NCBI GenBank assembly: GCA_026008535.1
Contig: BRKX01000015.1
Coordinates: forward strand, 25,131,501-25,195,500
Length of the DNA: 64,000 bases
Reading direction: 5' to 3'
Origin: Perilla frutescens
Lineage: Eukaryota > Streptophyta > Magnoliopsida > Lamiales > Lamiaceae
Part shown: in pieces, positions 58,424-64,000 of the stretch
Numbering within the stretch: the stretch's first letter is position 1
How the letters are laid out: each line of letters opens with the position of its first letter
The notes under the pieces: generated by a model
Databases searched by the model: none
Told to the model about the DNA's origin: nothing
The model's input: only the letters and a program-made list of their open reading frames with translations
Program-made: the position numbers and the translations under genes

Positions 58424-59865
58424 TAAGTGCAAAATATTTTGAAGGATATTCCCTCTCTATTAGAATATAATTTTTTTCAGTGTTTTTTTAGAGAAAAATA
58501 CATGTGAGGGATAATCAAATCATCGATATATTCTTTACGAGTACGTTTAAACTTTAGCCATGTTCTAAAGTTTACTATGTTTTAAAATATAAAAAAATAT
58601 AAATGAATTCATATGAGATAATATGATAGATTAAAAAAATCACAGTGTGGACATCATGATTTCTGAAATTTAATTAATTTATATTTAGTAAATGTGCAAT
58701 GTGTTTCATAAATTTCACACGTACAAACATATATCATACTTTCATCTTAATTATTTTTGCAAAATAAATAAAAGAATAAAGAATTTATGTCAAAATGATA
58801 ACTAGGATAGAAATATCAAATCTTAAGCAAATTAAATACTCGTCTATTACGATTCATGTTATCTCATGCAACACTATCAAATTTATTAGTCTTTATCCTA
58901 TTTTTTTCCTTCAATTTTGATTTCTCATGTGTTAATTTAATTTTAATATTGTTATATATGTTTCATTGTATCTAATTAAGCTTTATAATTATTGTTTAGA
59001 ATTTCATTTTATTTTTAGTGAATAATTTATTATTTAAAAATTAAATACTAAAAAATAATTATACACCCTAAATGGATGTAATCATGAACCATAACTAACA
59101 AGTATAAAATTAAATTAAAATGCAAGGTATGAAAATTGAAGAAAAAAAGAAATAAATTTTATTGTATTATAATTCAAAGGATGTAGCACAATTGATAGCA
59201 TGATGATTTTTCATAACCTTAAGCACCATATGTAGACAAAACAAACATACAATATAACTAATTAGAATCATATATATATATATATATATATGATAATATG
59301 TAGTATAATACATGTCTCTTGAATTTTTTTTTTACCTTGTCAAATAATTTTCATCTATATTAGAATTATTACTTGTGTTCTTGTATATGTTGAATTTTCT
59401 TTCAAACCTATATAAGAGAGCCTATCAACATATGAGTTCTGATTAACCATATTTTACTACCAAATGAACTTCAAATGAGAATGCAAAAAAGATAATGAAA
59501 TCATATAATCAAGTTCAAATGTAACCAACGCAATTTTTCCTCCTAGTCAATATTCTTTTCAATCATAAGAAATAGTTTTCTTTATTAATATAAATATATT
59601 ATGTAAAAATTCATAAAATTGTTATAATTTACCATTTATTTATACATACCTCGCTACTTGCGTTGATAATACAGATTCATTTACATCAATAACAAAAATC
59701 AGTAAAGCAATGACAAAAAATTGCTTATAATTTAGATAATTTTGTCGTTATATAAAAGACCACGAATATTACGAATCCATTGATCCGTAAAGATACATGA
59801 TATCAACCCATGCTTTATTTTTTTTAAAAAAAATCTCAGATTACATCTCAAATACAAGTACAAAC

Positions 59866-60061
59866 TCATTGTAAACATAGCGGAGTTGTCCCACTTCTTG
59901 CACAATAAATTCTGCAATCCTCATTAGTCATGCATTTGGGAGGCGCCGTAGGAGCCGCCGCCACCGTTGCAATCATCAGACCTGTCATGCAATATTCAAT
60001 AATTTTACTAATTAGAAAAATATAACCCAAAATCATTTTTAAAAAATATGTAGTAAATGTA

Positions 60062-60117
<56 letters not shown>

Positions 60118-60177
60118 ATTTGCTATGAGCAAAATAGCAACCAACATATAGGATATGATTGCGTAGATAGACTTCAT
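59866..60177 (-). pseudogene. defensin-like peptide, copy D (premature stop)
   Basis: Exons 60117-60177 and 59866-59981 flank a 135-nt intron. The signal peptide and the first four cysteines are intact (CMTNEDCRIYC, then TPLC). The Arg codon after LCLQ is TGA where copies A, B and C have CGA, so the last six residues, with two cysteines, are lost; the original stop position would be 59848-59850. A four-cysteine, 58-residue product is possible but would lack two disulfide partners. The intron has no stop in the reading frame, so an unspliced transcript would also be open (through 60246). Confidence 0.75.
60066..60115. repeat. (AG)n microsatellite at the splice donor of copy D
   Basis: About 25 AG units, the longest of the three gene copies. 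Confidence 0.92.
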
Positions 60178-60441
60178 TTTGAACGAAAAGATTAAATTGT
60201 AAGCACTATATGTATTGGGATGAAGGTGGTTCGTTATAGTAATCATAGATATATCTTATATATGACAATATGGCCAATCTCAACATTAATTCCTTGATAT
60301 ATTTTATTAATTTTTGATGATTGGGAAATCATATAGGGAATTATTCAATTCATCACATTTTACATGTGCATATCATTAATAACCATAATATGTGAGGTAA
60401 CTTAATTATTTCAAATCAATAATCATGTAAATTTATGTAAA

Positions 60442-62276
60442 TCTTATAATATATAAAAGTAAGTAGTTATTCCGTTTATACTAACTTAGCATTTTTCCGC
60501 CCATTTGCGTTTTCCAAAATCGAAAATATAATATTAATTAATTAAAAATATTTTTATTAATAAATAAATTAATTAAAAATTCATTATGGATAATAAATAT
60601 GCAAATTATTTGATATATATGAATTCGAGAATATATCCACGTACCATCAATGTGTATTTTTTGTTCATAAATGTTTTTGTAGGACAGTGTCATTATTTGA
60701 AGTGGCCATCATATACAAATTCTAGAGGAGAAGGTGACAATTGGATTTTTATTTATACATATACTAATTACTATATATAATATTAATTTAATTTTTTTTT
60801 TCTCATTGTTTTGATGACAAGCATAATTAAAAATTAATTACTGTCAAATTATTTTTTCAATATTGCTTTATCGGATTATAATATCAAACTCCACTTGAGA
60901 TGATTCATCCAAGATGGGTGTTTCATATAAATGCTTCATTAATCAAGATTCATCGGAAGTCACTTTCTAGAAAAGTTTTTTTATCCACAATTCCATCAAA
61001 GAATATGTAAGTTTATGAAGATTTGGTGAAAAGCTCAATAAAGTTCGATGTTTTTGCATCTTTTATATATGAATTATTGAGATCTTGGTTTCATTTTGTT
61101 ATTAATTTAAGTGGTTTATTTTGTTGTTATTTGATGAACAATTGGCGAATTTATATTTAACTTCACATGGGTTTTCCATGTCCTGGTCTTATGAAATTTG
61201 TGTTAAATAGTTTAATTTGTGTGATTTTATTTTTTGACATGAATAATGAAATAAATAATATTCAAACAATATACATAATATACACAATAATGGAAGGAAG
61301 AAATCACAAACATTATACATAATATAATCACTTGATAACTAAAAATGACTATGTTTTGGACAATAAAAAGTTGCTATGTTAATTTCTCAAGGTATATTCA
61401 AATAACAACTACCATTATAGTGCCCAATTGAATTTTATTTAATTTATATATTGTCTAAATGAAGAAGAAAATACTCTTTGATAACATCTTATCATATATA
61501 ATTATATTAATGAACTGATTATATAATTTTAATCCATGAAATATAATTATTTCATATAATCTATATCATCTAAAATAATTACCACATTTTTCAATATACC
61601 GATTCCTTTTAACCGTCCATTATAGTTATAAGTTTCAGTGCCCAAAATTAATTTATTAATAACAAACCAATATTCAAATTTATCTAAAAATTAATAAATA
61701 TATAAACTAAAAAAATTATCTATATGATTTAGACGAAATAAATTATTAATAGATTTCTATTATAATATCCACCATTCAATAATTAATTAGAGAGCAAGAT
61801 TATTCATATATCTTACATGTGTACCGGTTGATTCATTTATCTTATTTTTTTGAAATATGATTATTGATTCTCTAAACATCACATATTACTATATATGAAG
61901 TAAAATATCACTAATTATACATACAATTTTCGGGTTGTATAATTGATCAAATGTTATATTTGTAAATTTTTTTTTGAAAAGTGAGTACTATTATGTTAAT
62001 TTTAAAAAAATGAACTATTTTAAAAAAAATATAAAAATATAAGTATCAAAGTGTAATTTAAATTTATTATTATTTCTATATATACATATGCCAACAATCC
62101 TCCATAGTTAGCAAATGAGCCATTAATATTTTTGAAAGGGACACATGTCATATTATAACAATTTATAGGTACAACAATACAAATAATATTTAAAACTAAT
62201 AAAATGCGGGCTCGACGAGGGGATTTGGGGGTAGAAAATAGGTTTTTCTATTTTAAATCTAATATTACTATTATAT
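60442..62276. mobile_element. possible Helitron 5' end and unassigned AT-rich sequence
   Basis: At 60442, exactly where unit 4 homology ends and between A and T of the target (TGTAAA|T), the sequence starts TCTTATAATATATAAAAG. Plant Helitrons begin with TC and often with this kind of TATAAAAG sequence, and they insert between A and T. No convincing 3' hairpin plus CTRR or resumption of unit sequence was found. The rest has no supported gene. Confidence 0.35.
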
Positions 62277-63089
62277 TGTAATACCCCGCATCTTAATTAC
62301 TGTTTAATTATAGTTAAGTGAGTGATTACTATACAAGAACAATAATTTCTAGTCAGATTAGGATCGAAAGTATCCGTTAAGTTCTATTGAATTCAAGGTC
62401 AATTAATTCCCATTTCAGTATGGAAAGCCGGAATCATAATTTCAGATAAATTTGATTCCTATTCTTTCAAATTGTGGTGTGTGTTTATCGTGAATCAGAT
62501 ATTCTGATAATTATTTTCAGGACTGGAAGAATTAGATAATCTCCAGTCATTCAGTGTTTAAATTCAGATAATTTAAACAGAGTGATTTAAAAGCCGAGAG
62601 AATTAGATATTCTCTACTTCGGATGTTTTAATTGTTGAGGATTTAAAACCCCAGTATTTTAAGGCAGTGTTTTAAAAATCAATAATTCCAAATAAATTAT
62701 TGTTTTAAAATAAGTAATTTATTTCATCAAGCTCGGGTAAGTTCGGGATTTTTCCGAAGACGGAAAATATCACGATAACCGAAGAACCGATATTTAAACC
62801 GGATAATTGTTTAAGTCAACCCAAGGCATGGGAGGCCATACCTCCCCTCACCTCTCCCATGCCTCTCCCACGTCCCTTTTCCCCCAAAGTAAGTAAATGG
62901 ATACATATGTATTGTATAGATTTATATGGCAAGGCAAAATCCATACACTTTCCTTGCTTCTTCTTCTCCACTCCATCTTCATTTTTACACACAAAATTTC
63001 GAGAGAGAAATGGAGATGAAAACAGCAGCGGCTTTTTCTTTCTTCCTCTTCATTTCAGCTCCATCATCTTCCCTTCACCTCATTTCTGC

Positions 63090-63151
<62 letters not shown>

Positions 63152-64000
63152 AGTTGTAGCATTTCAGTACATTTCATCCTCTTCATTTGCTGCAAAGTTT
63201 TCGAGAGAGAGAGAGAGTGATCGGACCAATTCTACTTAATATTTTGGGCCATTTTGGTATGATTTATTAGTGTTGATTGCCGTATAATGATGCCATTTTG
63301 GAAGAATGTTGTGCCTTGAGAGTTTTGCAGGTAATTAACACAAAGTTAGAGAAAGTAGCATGCTTTTGGTAAGAGAACATGCTGTGCAAGGAAAGCTGAA
63401 ACTGGAAGCTCGGAAAGCCATGCCGTATGGGCATACTGCAGGAAGGACTGGGCCGAAAATCTGAAAGCTGGGCCTGTACACGTGGATTTGGGCTGGAGCA
63501 CGGGATTTACTAAAGCCCATGGCCTGGACGCGCCTCACAGCTGCTCCACTGCCTCAAGAGTCCATCTTTTGTTAATTACCAAGTTGGGATTAGATTAGGA
63601 TGTTAATTTCCATGTTGGATACTATTTTAATTAAGGATATTACATATAGATTAGGACTTATCTCTATTTTTATTCATTCAACATGCACGCAAGAACGCAG
63701 AGCAGGGAGACGTTTTCTCTGGAGCAGAATATTCATCTTCTTCGATATTTCATGGTGCTCGTTTCTTTTATATTTTTGCTGTTCGATTTTAATATGTGTT
63801 CAAGCTAAATTTATCTTATTCCGGAAACAACTAACGAAGCCCTAGCCTAGCTAAACTGTGAGATCTAATTGTTCGTTTATCATTCAATTTAATCGCATGC
63901 ATTTGTTATTCTTTGTATTTCGAGTCGTTAATTGTTTCGATATTGCTAGATAGGTGCACATATTTAGTAGATCGGAATTAATTAGTAGTCAATTAAACCG
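62277..64000 (+). mobile_element. probable LTR start of another retrotransposon, runs off the window
   Basis: TGTAATACCCCGCATC at about 62277 matches the typical beginning of plant gypsy LTRs (compare TGTAATACCCC at 38007 and TGTAATGCCCC at 29119). An (AG)n run at 63095-63150 and leader-like CT-rich sequence near 62940-63070 follow. No end or coding region is visible before 64000, so a gene leader cannot be excluded. Confidence 0.45.
63095..63150. repeat. (AG)n microsatellite
   Basis: About 28 AG units, with a shorter run near 63204-63217. Confidence 0.95.

Larger units (their letters stand above)
53907..58687. repeat. tandem unit 3 with intact peptide gene copy C
   Basis: This is about 3.2 kb without the Harbinger-like insertion at 56826-58423. 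It aligns with unit 2 over the full length. Confidence 0.88.
58688..60441. repeat. tandem unit 4, partial, with peptide copy D
   Basis: It starts like units 2 and 3 and follows them to about 59665, then skips about 0.6 kb (relative to unit 2) to the gene region. It ends at 60441, where homology to unit 2 (near 52090) stops abruptly at a possible Helitron end. Confidence 0.85.

Noticed and set aside
14600..60120. CRISPR-like or other bacterial repeat arrays
   Set aside because: All regular repeats seen are dinucleotide/trinucleotide microsatellites or tandem duplications; the genome is a plant.
62859..63239. 126-codon frame rich in Arg-Glu
   Set aside because: The centre is a microsatellite translation and the frame has no family resemblance; it sits in a probable LTR.

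Overview
The window is nuclear DNA from a flowering plant, most likely a eudicot. It is AT-rich and gene-poor, has spliceosomal introns, and is dominated by plant-type transposable elements (Ty3/gypsy, Ty1/copia, hAT, PIF/Harbinger, Mutator-like, tRNA-derived SINEs and a 5S-containing Cassandra-like LTR). The species cannot be named from the sequence alone.

Left third (1-15 kb) is the ordinary genic part. It holds a 6-phosphogluconate dehydrogenase gene (minus, uninterrupted coding exon, probable 5'UTR intron, C-terminal SKM), a CCCH zinc-finger/WD40 (ZFWD-type) gene in at least eight exons (plus), and a small bZIP gene (minus). Small DNA transposons and one SINE lie between them. The ZFWD gene carries an apparent one-base frameshift in a T7 run, and a PIF/Harbinger derivative ends just before its putative 5' leader.

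Middle (15-36.7 kb) is mostly transposon debris. It includes an unrecognised open frame at 19.3-19.9 kb inside a region bounded by inverted repeats, two copies of one hAT family, a complete but decayed Mutator-like element with a 10-bp target duplication, several LTR fragments, and a SINE inside an LTR.

Right half (about 28.9-60.4 kb) is the most interesting part. A roughly 3.1-kb unit is repeated in tandem, and each ancestral unit carried a two-exon gene on the minus strand for a small secreted six-cysteine peptide (C-x5-C-x3-C-x8-C-x4-C-x-C, defensin-like / late-nodulin-like). Two copies are intact (51.5 and 55.5 kb), one has a premature stop (59.9 kb), one survives only as exon 2 (33.0 kb), and one unit has lost the gene. 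Different elements have landed in different units: a 10.8-kb chromodomain gypsy retrotransposon, a Cassandra-like LTR, two Harbinger-type elements and a hAT element. Most can be verified against the empty site in sister units. A possible Helitron end and the start of another LTR-like sequence fill the last 3.5 kb.

The three conventional genes are unrelated in function and form no pathway. The peptide copies are a single local family that probably shares one secreted role. All calls are from reading the sequence; no database search was run.
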